Origin: Leptothrix cholodnii SP-6
GTDB taxonomy: Bacteria > Pseudomonadota > Gammaproteobacteria > Burkholderiales > Burkholderiaceae_C
Assembly: GCF_000019785.1 (NCBI RefSeq)
Contig: NC_010524.1
Coordinates: forward strand, 4,638,001-4,702,000
Length of the DNA stretch: 64,000 bases
Reading direction: 5' to 3'
The notes beneath the pieces were generated by a model, which saw only the letters and a list, made by a program, of their open reading frames with translations, did not search any database and was not told the origin of the DNA. This document shows, piece by piece, positions 33,877 through 43,030 of the stretch. The translations under genes were made by a program, and so were the position numbers. Position 1 is the stretch's first letter. Every line of letters begins with the position of its first letter.

Positions 33877-34973
33877 ACGCCTCCCTTTTTGGTTTTGTTC
33901 ACGGGCCTGGGCTTGCTCGGCTTGTCCAGCACCTGCTTTGCCAAGGCCTTGACTGGCTGGAGCAAAGTGGCTTCAAAGTCCTGCTCGGCACGGCTTGGCA
34001 AAGCCCGCTGCTGCTGACGGTACAACTCAAACGCGGCTTCAGCCTTGCCCTGGGCCGCTTCGGCGGTGATACGCCCCGCATGCGTCAAGATCTCTCGCCC
34101 CGAGAGGCGCAGAAAGTCATCGAGCTTGGTGATCCATTGCGCCATGGTCATGGGCTTGCGATCCAGCGCCTGCAGCTCCGCAAACTCCAGATAGGCATTG
34201 ACGATGCGGTTGAGCACCTGCAATTCGTCTTCGGTCAGGTAGTTCTTGGCCACGCTCGCGTCGGCCTTGCGCGGGGCGCCACCTTGCGGAGCTGCAGCCC
34301 AGGTCAGCAGCCCCATCTGGGGCTTGCTGGCATCGGCACGCAAGGCAATCAACTCGGCGGCTGTATGGCCATGCGTGGCCCAGTGCATCTTGTTCTGCAC
34401 CGTGGCAAAGAAGCGTTGCGAGGCTTCGGCCCTGGCGTCGTAGTCAACGCTGGTGGCGTAGATGTCGAGCACCTTGCGCCAGAACACCTTTTCCGACGAA
34501 CGGATGTCGCGGATGCGCGCCAGCAGCTCATCGAAGTATTCGGCATCGGCGCCGCGCTTGAAGCGCTCGTCGTCGAGCACGAAACCCTTGACCAGGTAGC
34601 TCTTGAGCGTCTCGGTGGCCCACTGGCGAAACTGCGCGCCGCGCGGCGAACGCACCCGGTAGCCCACCTGCAGCACCGCATCCAGGTTGTAGTGGTCGAC
34701 CAGCCTTTCCACGTCCCGCGCACCTTCGCGGGCAACTATCCGGAATTTCCGGATGGTTGAATCCGGGTTCAGCTCACCATCAGTGTAGACATTCTTCAGG
34801 TGTTCGCTGACGGTGCGCACGTCCTTCTGATACAGCTCGGCCATCTGGCGTTGCGTCAGCCACAGCACACCGTCGATCAGCCGCACCTGCACGCGGGTCT
34901 GGGCGTCCTGGGTCTGGAACAGCACGAATTCGCCACCCGTCGGAGCGACTGACGGCTCGGGTGGCCGGCTCAT
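33873..34973 (-). CDS. RhuM-family protein
   Basis: The 366-residue protein has the Virulence_RhuM pattern: LWLTQRQMAELYQKDVRTVSEHLKN, GARDVERLVDHYNLDAVLQVGYRV, then QWATETLKSYLVKGFVLDDERF. The first part looks like a DNA-binding helix-turn-helix (residues 38-62). RhuM proteins are of uncertain biochemical role but recur inside type III and related restriction loci. Overlaps of four bases on both sides (ATGA with the methyltransferase and the Res gene) place it firmly within the operon, so it is translated at similar levels. The C-terminal 40 residues are lysine-rich. Confidence 0.85.
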   Translation of the reverse strand: MSRPPEPSVAPTGGEFVLFQTQDAQTRVQVRLIDGVLWLTQRQMAELYQKDVRTVSEHLKNVYTDGELNPDSTIRKFRIVAREGARDVERLVDHYNLDAVLQVGYRVRSPRGAQFRQWATETLKSYLVKGFVLDDERFKRGADAEYFDELLARIRDIRSSEKVFWRKVLDIYATSVDYDARAEASQRFFATVQNKMHWATHGHTAAELIALRADASKPQMGLLTWAAAPQGGAPRKADASVAKNYLTEDELQVLNRIVNAYLEFAELQALDRKPMTMAQWITKLDDFLRLSGREILTHAGRITAEAAQGKAEAAFELYRQQQRALPSRAEQDFEATLLQPVKALAKQVLDKPSKPRPVNKTKKGGV

Positions 34974-36631
34974 GCCGAGTCTCCGGCTGCCGCTCCAAAC
35001 AAGTCATCCTGCGTTGGCGCCGCGGCCTTCTTCTGCGCCATCGGCAGATTGGCCACGTTCAGGCTGTAGTCGTCGTGGCCCCACTCGCAGCGGTCTTTCA
35101 CCATCTTGGGGATCTTCTTGATGGTGAGCTGGGGCCAGCGCTCGGCGGCCTGGGCGGCGCTCACGCCCCGATAGGCGGCGCAGCACACCAGCAGCGAGCG
35201 CTCGGTGCCCACCTCGCTGCTCAACGCGTCGAGCTGCTCGGCACTCAGCGTCTGGGTGGTCACGTAGATGAAATCACGCTCGCTGCTGCGGCCGTGCTGC
35301 CACCACAGCACCTCGGACGGCGCGTAGCTGAAGCCCTCCAGCTTGCACATCGCCGCCGACAGCATGGCGGCGTCGTATTCGGGGTTGATCACCAGGTTGC
35401 CCCAGCGGTCGGTGGCCAGCAGCGTGGGCGCCAGCTCGTAGTAGCGGAAACCACCGCCGCCTTGCCAGCCGGTGGCCTGCGTCACGCCGCCGGGGTCCTG
35501 GCCATCGATGACTTTCTGCAGGCGCGGCACGATGTGCGTGTGGCAGTGCTCGCCCAGCTCCACCATGATCCAGCGCCGGCCCATCTTGTGGGCGACGGCG
35601 CCGGTGGTGCCGGAGCCGGCGAAGGAATCGAGGACGAGGTCGCCGGGGTTGGTGGCAATTGAAAAAATGCGATGAAGCAATCGCTCAGGCTTCGGCGTCG
35701 GAAAGGGCTCCACATCACGCAGGAGCTTGTTTAAATGATCTCGTTTTGCCTCTTGGTTGTGTCCGGCTTCATCCGCAGGCCACCATGTGCGAGGGACAAC
35801 ACCAGCTTGAACAGCAGACAGGTACCGCTTGATGATCGGCATACCGTCGCCCTTGGCTCCGAAGTAGACACGGCCCTCTGCCCGTGCGGTTTCCAAAGTC
35901 TCTCTAGAAAAGCTCCAACCGCGACTCGGTGGGGGCACCACTGATCGACCAGACGGCAGGACAACAGGAAAGCGTGACCCCTCGCTCGAACTCTTCGCAG
36001 TGCCGTTGTCGCCTTGAAGCCATGGCCCACGCGGATCGTTATCTGGATTTCGATACCGACTTTCTTGGTCTTCCGTTCTTTCTAGCAAATTCCGCGTCTT
36101 TCCAAACAGATCTGGATTACGCGCATAGATCAGAACATAGTCATGGGATGCGGAGAATGTTGTATCACTGCGCCTTCCCTTATCTTTTTCCCAAACAACG
36201 CTGGTCAAATAATTCCGACGCCCAAATACCTCATCACACAACACCTTGAGGTAGTGCGCCTCGTTGTCATCAATCGTGATCCACAGCGACCCATCGTCTG
36301 ACAGCAAGCGCCGGATGATCTCCAGCCGGTCGCGCATCAGCCCCAGCCAGATCGAATGTTCCAGCCCGTCGTCGTAATGCGTGAACGCGCTGCCGGTGTT
36401 GTACGGTGGGTCGATGAAGACACATTTCACCCTGCCCGCAAACTCCGCCTCCAGCGCCTTGAGTGCCAGCAGGTTGTCGCCCTTGATGAGCCGGTTGTCG
36501 AACAGGTCCTTGTCCGTCACCCGCTGCCGGGCGTGGTAACTGCGCGCCGGGTCTTCCAGCAGGATGCGGGGTTCGAGGCGCGGGCGCTGGTCTTTGCCGA
36601 TCCAGGTGAGTTCTAGTTTTTGTTGGGTCAT
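34970..36631 (-). CDS. DNA methyltransferase, type III Mod-like (beta class)
   Basis: The 553-residue protein has the beta-class order of motifs: DPPYNTG (catalytic motif IV, residues 74-80) first, and the SAM-binding motif FAGSGTT (337-343) later, with the variable target-recognition region between. DPPY enzymes methylate an exocyclic amino group, usually N6-adenine, as in type III Mod. The stretch for about residues 130-330 (window about 35640-36250) is noticeably more AT-rich than its flanks, suggesting a swapped recognition domain. It would protect host DNA. The C-terminal portion ends in TQDDLFG. No poly-base phase-variation tract is seen. Confidence 0.9.
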   Translation of the reverse strand: MTQQKLELTWIGKDQRPRLEPRILLEDPARSYHARQRVTDKDLFDNRLIKGDNLLALKALEAEFAGRVKCVFIDPPYNTGSAFTHYDDGLEHSIWLGLMRDRLEIIRRLLSDDGSLWITIDDNEAHYLKVLCDEVFGRRNYLTSVVWEKDKGRRSDTTFSASHDYVLIYARNPDLFGKTRNLLERTEDQESRYRNPDNDPRGPWLQGDNGTAKSSSEGSRFPVVLPSGRSVVPPPSRGWSFSRETLETARAEGRVYFGAKGDGMPIIKRYLSAVQAGVVPRTWWPADEAGHNQEAKRDHLNKLLRDVEPFPTPKPERLLHRIFSIATNPGDLVLDSFAGSGTTGAVAHKMGRRWIMVELGEHCHTHIVPRLQKVIDGQDPGGVTQATGWQGGGGFRYYELAPTLLATDRWGNLVINPEYDAAMLSAAMCKLEGFSYAPSEVLWWQHGRSSERDFIYVTTQTLSAEQLDALSSEVGTERSLLVCCAAYRGVSAAQAAERWPQLTIKKIPKMVKDRCEWGHDDYSLNVANLPMAQKKAAAPTQDDLFGAAAGDSA

Positions 36632-36641
36632 GACTGTATTT

Positions 36642-38357
36642 TCAAGCGTGCAATGCCTGCATCACTAAGGCTTTCAAGGCACAAAGAGTGCTGAGGTCCG
36701 CAAAAGCTTCGGCGAACGGCCGCTGTGTCGTCTCAATCTCGGAATAGGCTTGTACAAGCGCGTTTCGTGCAGTATCCAGAGTGCTAGAAACTGTGAGTTG
36801 CTCATTTGTCGTCAGCGCCAAGGTCTCACCGTCCGTGAGCGACTTGCAGCGAATCAAGATGACATGGGCCATCAAGCGCGCCGATTGCCGCGCGAAGTCG
36901 GACTCCAGGGGACTGGTCATCGCCATTGCGTCTTGCTCGATAGTCTGTTGAACGATCCGGGCAATCTGCACCGTGCGCCAAAGCTTGCGAGCCGTGAGCG
37001 AATCAGGAAAAACGGTCTTGTAGGCAGAAGGTTTGTCAGCGGTAGCCTTGTCACCCTTAACGTCATGGCCACGATCCCACAAGCGCACGGGATGCTCCAG
37101 AAGCAATTCCAGCCCAGCACTGCCTAAAAGCGCCCGGGCTTCAGCCGCTTCTTGCAGCGTGAACGAGTTGATATCCGCCGGACCATCGCTGGTGCTGCGC
37201 TTGACGATGTAGGTAACGCCCTCTGACTGCAGCGTTTTTCGCCAAGACTCCTGGTTGTCATCCAGAGCAGCAAAATCTTGTGGGCTGACCGCGTTCTGGC
37301 TGTTGCGGAAGCGGGTCACGTCATCGGCAAAACCTTGATCGTCCGCCGGCAACTCGATGCAGGTCACCAGAACTTCAGCAGGATGAGCCTCGTAGTGCGC
37401 TGGGGGCTCCTGCGCCACGGTGCCTGCAGTCTGAGCCCCATTGATGATCGACACGCCATCTAGATGGAATTTGCCTGCCGCTCGCGTTCGATCCAATTGG
37501 CCGGGCCTAATGCTTCGGCAAATTAACGTGATGCCGTTATTGAAGTAAAAGAACTTTGAAGCATCGTTCTTCAAAGTCAACGCCATGCTTTCGTTGACCT
37601 CGGACGAACCGCGGTGTCGGCGAATGTTGGCGCGCACCAAGGCGTGCCCATGCTGGACATACAGGGCGGCCAGATCTTTGACACTCATGCTGCCGTAATA
37701 AGCACGAGCAACACCATTCATCACACCGTAGTCACGCAATTCGATCTGCACACCGTTGATGTCTGGCTCGGCAAACTGCTGAGTGAGTGCCTCATGGAAG
37801 TCGGACAAGCCGAACCGCACAAACCGCGCCCTGCGCGGTGCGATGGCATTCACTCGATCGACCACCTCGCCGAACATTTTTCGCCGACTGTCGTCCATCG
37901 CAGTACCGGTGTAAACCAGTGCAAAAACCACTTGGTGCGATTCATCCATAACCCGAATCAGCTGAGCAATCTGAGTGGCAGACAAGGTCTTGCATTGGTC
38001 AAACTGTCCATCCACGATAGCGTTTACACCATCGCGGAACAGGCCAGCATCTCCCAGAGAAGGTTCACCAGAGCCTTCATGGATGTATTTCGATTGCACC
38101 AGCCATATCACGTTGGTGGGGCTGATGTAGAGCGAATCAATTCCATTGTCGCCGCCCCCGTCTACACAGGCCGCTATTGCATCGGCCTTACTGACGCCTG
38201 CATGGACCATCAAAAAGCTAGCCGCGACGGCCTTGGATAAAAAGTTCCGCTCCTTGTCCAGGGCCTTGTTGCCAGTCCCGATGATGCCCCCATCAAATTC
38301 ACGCTTGAGGTATGCTTCCAACTGCTGAATTTCCAGTGGCCTCGCTACAGTTGCCAT
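36642..38357 (-). CDS. AIPR (abortive infection phage resistance) family protein
   Basis: From ATG 38357 the 571-residue protein carries the AIPR pattern. It has an N-terminal region with DKERNFLSKAVAASFLMVHAGVS and a GGGDNGIDSLYISPTNVIWLVQSKY segment that resembles a restriction-endonuclease-like acidic/Gln-x-Lys core. The family core follows with FFYFNNGITLICR and VSIINGAQTAGTV. The family is named for phage-resistance genes of lactococci. The ATG overlaps the helicase stop by one base (TGATG), and 10 bases separate its stop from the methyltransferase. Its codon use is less GC-rich than that of its neighbours, pointing to a separate origin. Confidence 0.85.
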   Translation of the reverse strand: MATVARPLEIQQLEAYLKREFDGGIIGTGNKALDKERNFLSKAVAASFLMVHAGVSKADAIAACVDGGGDNGIDSLYISPTNVIWLVQSKYIHEGSGEPSLGDAGLFRDGVNAIVDGQFDQCKTLSATQIAQLIRVMDESHQVVFALVYTGTAMDDSRRKMFGEVVDRVNAIAPRRARFVRFGLSDFHEALTQQFAEPDINGVQIELRDYGVMNGVARAYYGSMSVKDLAALYVQHGHALVRANIRRHRGSSEVNESMALTLKNDASKFFYFNNGITLICRSIRPGQLDRTRAAGKFHLDGVSIINGAQTAGTVAQEPPAHYEAHPAEVLVTCIELPADDQGFADDVTRFRNSQNAVSPQDFAALDDNQESWRKTLQSEGVTYIVKRSTSDGPADINSFTLQEAAEARALLGSAGLELLLEHPVRLWDRGHDVKGDKATADKPSAYKTVFPDSLTARKLWRTVQIARIVQQTIEQDAMAMTSPLESDFARQSARLMAHVILIRCKSLTDGETLALTTNEQLTVSSTLDTARNALVQAYSEIETTQRPFAEAFADLSTLCALKALVMQALHA

Positions 38358-41200
38358 CAGTCCAACTCCCATTGGATTATGAATATGTCTTTCAAAGACG
38401 CGTTCCGTGACAACCGGGCCTCAAGCTCAATGATGAGCTGACTACGTTGGCCGTCAATTTCATCCTGCCGGTCAAAGATCCGGCGACGCAACCGATTGCG
38501 ACTTTCTTCCAGTTCCCGCTGGCGTTTTTGCCAATGAAGCTTTTCGTCCAGCGTCGCGGCCACTGAGGCAGACCGCCGAACATCCTTGATTTCACGATCG
38601 ATTTCCTTGACCTCGTTTTCGAGGCCGTTTTTCAGATCGTCGGCCCAAGCGTCCAGCTTCTGCACCTCGGTATCGAAGTACCCCAGGTTGCGACTATTGA
38701 CTGCAGTCGTGTGCAGCGCTTCGAGCCGCAGGGTTTCTCTGTCCAAGCTGTCCGGCGGCCGGGTCGGCGAGTCGCTTTTCTGCACCTGAGCCGGCAGGCG
38801 CAGCAGCTTTTCGGCATCCTCGTCGTGCAAGGGGCTGCCATCGGCCGTCACGCCAGCCAGCAGCAGATAGTCCTCGGCCGTGTCCATGGCTTCGATGGTC
38901 ATCACGCTCAAGGCCAGCCAGCCGCTTTGGCCTCGCAGGGTTTGGAGCGTGGAAACCTTGAGGCGGTATCCGTCATAGTTGAATCGCAGTTTGGCGGCAG
39001 GCAGTTTGCGCCCTCGCGCCTGCTCGATCAGCGCCTGTGCGAGCGGATGACCCGTGCGATAGAGGTGCGCCTCGCCACTGCGGCGCGGCAATTCGTAGCG
39101 CCCGGGTGGTGCGTCTTGGGGCGAGAGGCCGTGGGGTGTTTGCGTGAGGGTGAAACCGGCGTCGTCAAACTCGGCGTGGCCCTGCAGCTCCGCCCGGGTC
39201 AGGTCCATCAGCAAGCGCTCGTAGCGGTTGCGGGCGCTGGTGCTTTCGTTCTGCCGCAACTTGAGCTTGTCTTGCACGGCTTCGTCAAAGTTCTCCAGCA
39301 GCAGCTGCCGGGTCTTGAGCATGGCGGCATTGATCTCGCCCGACAGGTCGAGCTGCAGCTGCTGGAACGAACCTTCGATCTCCTGCGGGTTGCGGCAGGT
39401 CTGGTAGATCTCGGCGATGCGGCGCTCGAAATCCACGCCACTGCCGATCGTGCCGAGCACCTCGTCGCTGGCGCCAAACACGCCTTCGAACAGCTGGAAT
39501 TTCTGCGCCAGCAACTCGTACACCCGCTGGTCGGCGGGGTTGCTGAGGTCGATGAAGTTGACCACCACCACGTCGTGCTGCTGGCCGTAGCGGTGGCAGC
39601 GGCCGATGCGCTGTTCGATGCGCTGGGGGTTCCACGGCAGGTCGTAGTTGATGACCAGCGAGCAGAACTGCAGGTTGATGCCTTCGGCTCCAGCTTCGGT
39701 GGCGATCATGATCTGCGCGGAGTCGCGAAAGTGCTCCACCAGCGCGGCGCGGGTGTCTGCGGTGCGCGAGCCGGTGATGCGGTCGGTGCCGGCGTGGCGC
39801 TTGAGCCAGTCGGCATGGATGCGCTGGGCTTGTGCACCGGTGTTGGTGCCGTTGAACAGCACGATCTGGCCGGCGTAAGGGCTCTGCTCCAGCAGGCTCA
39901 GCAAGTAGTCCTGCGTGCGGCGGGACTCGGTGAAGATCAGCGCCTTCTTGTTGGCCTGCAGCCTTTGCAGCTCGGCAAAGGCTTTGCCCAGCGCCTTGAG
40001 CAGCGCCTGGCCTTTGGCGTTGTCGCGGATGGTGGTGGCCAGGCGCTGGTATTCGCGCAGCTCGACGCTTTCTTCGGCCGTGCTGGCCAGCTGCTCGGCG
40101 GACGGATCGGTATCAGCTTCGGACCATTCCTCTTCGGTCTCGGCGAGGGCTTCGTAGTCCTGGTCCAGCGTGTCGACGAGTTCGGCCTCGGGCTGGGCGG
40201 CGAGTTGGCGTTCGAGCCGCTTGGCCATGGTGCCCAGGGCACCGCCAATTGCATAGCTGCTGGAAGCGAGCAGCTTCCACAGCACCAGCGAGATCAGCTG
40301 CCGCTGGCCGGACTGCAGGGCATTGAGGACCGGGCGGCGCAGGTAGTCGGCCACCAGCCCGCGCAGCACCTGTTCATCCGGTGAGGGCGTGAACTGTTCC
40401 ACCATCGGGATGCGGCGCGTGTACGAGATGTAAGGCTGCACCTGGCGCCGCAAGGTGCGCTTGCACACCGACTGCAGCCGGGCCCGCAGCTTGGCAAAAG
40501 TGTCCGCGTTGCCCAGGCCGCCGAACTGGTCCCGAAAGCTGGGCAGATCGCCAAACACCCGCTCGTCAACCAGGCTGACCAGGCCATACAACTCCAGCAG
40601 CGAGTTCTGCAGCGGCGTGGCGGTCAGCAACACCTTGGGCGCATGGGCCAGCGCTTCCTTGAGTGCCTTGCCAATGACGTTGCTGGTCTTGTAGACGTTG
40701 CGCAGGCGATGCGCTTCGTCCATGACGACAAGATCCCACGGCACACGCTTGAGGTCGTCAGCGCGCGACTTGGCGAACTGGTACGAGCAGATGACGATGC
40801 GGCTGGCCGGCTCGAACGGGCTGCGCAGGCCGTCCTTCTTGAGTTGCTTGTAGCTGCCCGCTTCCAGAATGAGCGCCTGCAGGCTGAACTTTTCCTGCAG
40901 CTCCTGATGCCACTGCTTGCGCAGGTTGGCGGGCACGATGACGAGGATGCGCCGCTTGCGCTCGGCCCAGCGCTGGGCGATGACCAGGCCGGCCTCGATG
41001 GTTTTGCCGAGGCCGACCTCATCGGCCAGGATGACGCCTTTGGACAACGGGCTTTGAAACGCGAACAGCGCCGCGTCGACCTGGTGCGGGTTCAGGTCGA
41101 TCTGCGCATCGACCAGCGTGGCGGCCAACAGGTCGGCGTCATCCGGCCCGATGCGGCGCGACAGCTGCCAGGCGCTGTATTGGGTTTGATAGGGGGTCAA
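38357..41200 (-). CDS. SNF2-family helicase with C-terminal coiled coil
   Basis: The 947-residue protein has SNF2-type motifs: Walker A DEVGLGKT (60-67), DEAH (161-164), LLTATPLQNSLLELYGL, and the second helicase lobe with ATEAGAEGINLQF and QRIGRCHRYGQ. The C-terminal part (about residues 860-930) is a long charged coiled coil. Bacterial proteins of this type translocate on double-stranded DNA and occur in phage-defence loci such as DISARM and type III-like clusters. The only in-frame start is TTG at 41200; a stop precedes it without any ATG. It opens the operon; an unusual start may keep expression low. Confidence 0.88.
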   Translation of the reverse strand: MTPYQTQYSAWQLSRRIGPDDADLLAATLVDAQIDLNPHQVDAALFAFQSPLSKGVILADEVGLGKTIEAGLVIAQRWAERKRRILVIVPANLRKQWHQELQEKFSLQALILEAGSYKQLKKDGLRSPFEPASRIVICSYQFAKSRADDLKRVPWDLVVMDEAHRLRNVYKTSNVIGKALKEALAHAPKVLLTATPLQNSLLELYGLVSLVDERVFGDLPSFRDQFGGLGNADTFAKLRARLQSVCKRTLRRQVQPYISYTRRIPMVEQFTPSPDEQVLRGLVADYLRRPVLNALQSGQRQLISLVLWKLLASSSYAIGGALGTMAKRLERQLAAQPEAELVDTLDQDYEALAETEEEWSEADTDPSAEQLASTAEESVELREYQRLATTIRDNAKGQALLKALGKAFAELQRLQANKKALIFTESRRTQDYLLSLLEQSPYAGQIVLFNGTNTGAQAQRIHADWLKRHAGTDRITGSRTADTRAALVEHFRDSAQIMIATEAGAEGINLQFCSLVINYDLPWNPQRIEQRIGRCHRYGQQHDVVVVNFIDLSNPADQRVYELLAQKFQLFEGVFGASDEVLGTIGSGVDFERRIAEIYQTCRNPQEIEGSFQQLQLDLSGEINAAMLKTRQLLLENFDEAVQDKLKLRQNESTSARNRYERLLMDLTRAELQGHAEFDDAGFTLTQTPHGLSPQDAPPGRYELPRRSGEAHLYRTGHPLAQALIEQARGRKLPAAKLRFNYDGYRLKVSTLQTLRGQSGWLALSVMTIEAMDTAEDYLLLAGVTADGSPLHDEDAEKLLRLPAQVQKSDSPTRPPDSLDRETLRLEALHTTAVNSRNLGYFDTEVQKLDAWADDLKNGLENEVKEIDREIKDVRRSASVAATLDEKLHWQKRQRELEESRNRLRRRIFDRQDEIDGQRSQLIIELEARLSRNASLKDIFIIQWELD

Positions 41201-41312
41201 GATGGACGAACCAGCAGACTTCTATGGATGTTGATCATTATCTTGTCCAAGGTGCGGCCGAGTGCCTGCGTCTCACGCCGGCCCGGGGCATTGCGCGCCT
41301 TGTACAGGCCTG

Positions 41313-41690
41313 TCAGCCTGCTACCCCCACCCCGAAACGCTCGCGAAACGCCTCCCCGAACACCGCCGTGCCGCTGATCGACAGCGTCACCGTGTGCCGC
41401 ACCGCCTCGGCGCTGCCCAACGTGCTGGCGAGGCGGCGGGTCTGCGGGTCGTAGTGAAGGCGCTCCTGCACGCTGCGCTCCTGCGTGCCTTGCAGGTCGC
41501 AGTCCCACGGCGCGCCGTCGTCGGCCGGGCCGGGGCCGTCGGGGAAGTGGCTGTGGGCCCAGTCGAGCACGAGGCTCAGCTCGCGGTGCAGCGCGGCCAG
41601 GTCCTGCGGCCGTACTGAGGCCATCGCGTCGATGGTGACGATGCCCTCGGTGTTCTCGCTGAACTCGAAATCCAGATATCGAAGCGTCAT
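41313..41690 (-). CDS. conserved hypothetical protein
   Basis: The 125-residue product (MTLRYLDFEFSENTEGIVTI onward) is a soluble acidic protein with no signal peptide or membrane segment. It has an N-terminal strand pattern, a central helix (LAALHRELSLVLDWAHSHFP) and a C-terminal strand region (VRHTVTLSISGTAVFGEAF). I recognise no function. It lies 112 bases upstream of the defence operon on the same strand and 107 bases from the divergent MFS gene. It has normal chromosomal GC bias, unlike the operon genes, so it is probably a core gene next to the island. Confidence 0.65.
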   Translation of the reverse strand: MTLRYLDFEFSENTEGIVTIDAMASVRPQDLAALHRELSLVLDWAHSHFPDGPGPADDGAPWDCDLQGTQERSVQERLHYDPQTRRLASTLGSAEAVRHTVTLSISGTAVFGEAFRERFGVGVAG

Positions 41691-41797
41691 CGCGCCAGTA
41701 TCCCCGGCGGCGATGCGCCGGGCGGCAGGGCTTGTCCCTGCACGGACGCCGGCGGCTCGGCCCGATAGGATCAGCGGTTCCGCCTTCTGCTCTCACC

Positions 41798-43000
41798 ATG
41801 ACCCGTTCTCTCCTGCGCCACGCGCTCATCCTCGGCCTGCTCTCGGCCATCGGGCCGTTCGCGATCGACATGTACCTGCCCGCGCTGCCGACCATCGGCC
41901 AGGCGCTGCAGGCCGACACCCGGCAGGTCCAGATGAGCCTGATGGTGTTCTTCGTCGCGCTGGGCGTCTGCCAGCTGGTCTACGGGCCGCTGAGCGACCA
42001 GTTCGGCCGCAAGCCGCCGCTGTATTTCGGCCTGCTGCTGTTCGCCGCGGGCAGCATCGGCTGCGCGCTGGCGACCGACATCGAGACGCTGATCGCCTTC
42101 CGCTTCATCGCCGGCGTGGGCGCCTGCGCCGGCATGGTGGTGCCGCGCGCGATCGTGCGCGACCTGCACACCGGCGTCGAAGCGACCCGGCTGACCTCGC
42201 TGCTGATGCTGGTGTTCAGCGTCTCGCCGATCCTGGCGCCGCTGGCGGGCAGCGCGATGATCGCCGTGGCCGACTGGCGCGGCATCTTCTGGGCCACGAT
42301 GGTGGCCGCCGTGCTGGCGGTGGCGATGATGGCGGCCTGGCTGACCGAGAGCCGCCCGCGCGCCGCGCGCCAGGACAGCAACCTGCGCAGCGCGCTGGCG
42401 GCCTACGGCCAGCTGCTGCGCGACCGCCACTTCATGGGCCTGACCTTGATCGGCGCGTTCGCGATGTCGGGTTTCTTCGCCTACCTGGCCAACTCGTCGT
42501 TCGTGCTGATCGAGCATCACGGCCTGACGCCGGCGCAATACAGCCTGTGCTTCTCGGCCAACGCCGCCGCCTTCATCGGCACGGCGCAGTTCACCGGCCG
42601 GCTGGTGCAGCGCCTGGGCCTGCCGGGCGTGGTGCGGCGCGGCGTGATGGGCTTCAGCGCCTTCGCCTTCGTGCTGTGGCTGTGTTACGCCGCCGGCGCC
42701 GACTCGCTGGCGCTGCTGCTCGTGCTGGTGTTCCTGAGCTTCGGTTTCCTCGGCCTGGTGGTGCCCACCACCGCGGTGCTGGCGCTCGAGGAACACGGCG
42801 AGATCGCCGGCACCGCCTCGGCCCTGCTCGGCACGCTGCAGATGGTGACCGGCGCGCTGGTGATGGGCGCGATCTCGCTGTTCGTCGACGGCAGCGCGCG
42901 ACCGATGGTGCACGGCATCGCCGCCTGCGCGCTGATCACGGCGGTGCTGACGCATTTCACGCTCGCGGGCGTGCAGCGCGCCCCGGCGGCGGCCACCTGA
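41798..43000 (+). CDS. MFS drug efflux transporter, Bcr/CflA family
   Basis: The 400-residue protein has 12 predicted membrane segments and the Bcr/CflA signatures: AIGPFAIDMYLPALPTI in helix 1, PLSDQFGRKPPLYFGL in the first cytoplasmic loop (the MFS D-R/K-x-G-R/K motif), and FRFIAGVGACAGMVVPRAIVRD in helix 4-5. It should export drugs or sulphonamide-like compounds by proton antiport. The substrate range is not readable. It is a single gene; the next gene follows after 30 bases on the same strand. Confidence 0.9.
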   Translation: MTRSLLRHALILGLLSAIGPFAIDMYLPALPTIGQALQADTRQVQMSLMVFFVALGVCQLVYGPLSDQFGRKPPLYFGLLLFAAGSIGCALATDIETLIAFRFIAGVGACAGMVVPRAIVRDLHTGVEATRLTSLLMLVFSVSPILAPLAGSAMIAVADWRGIFWATMVAAVLAVAMMAAWLTESRPRAARQDSNLRSALAAYGQLLRDRHFMGLTLIGAFAMSGFFAYLANSSFVLIEHHGLTPAQYSLCFSANAAAFIGTAQFTGRLVQRLGLPGVVRRGVMGFSAFAFVLWLCYAAGADSLALLLVLVFLSFGFLGLVVPTTAVLALEEHGEIAGTASALLGTLQMVTGALVMGAISLFVDGSARPMVHGIAACALITAVLTHFTLAGVQRAPAAAT

Positions 43001-43030
43001 ATCCGCTCATCCGCCCACCCGCCCTGCACC

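Noticed and set aside
31138..41200. Operon considered as DISARM or BREX
   Set aside because: DISARM needs drmA/drmB/drmC and BREX needs pglZ and brxC. None of these is recognisable here; only an SNF2-type helicase and a methyltransferase are shared.
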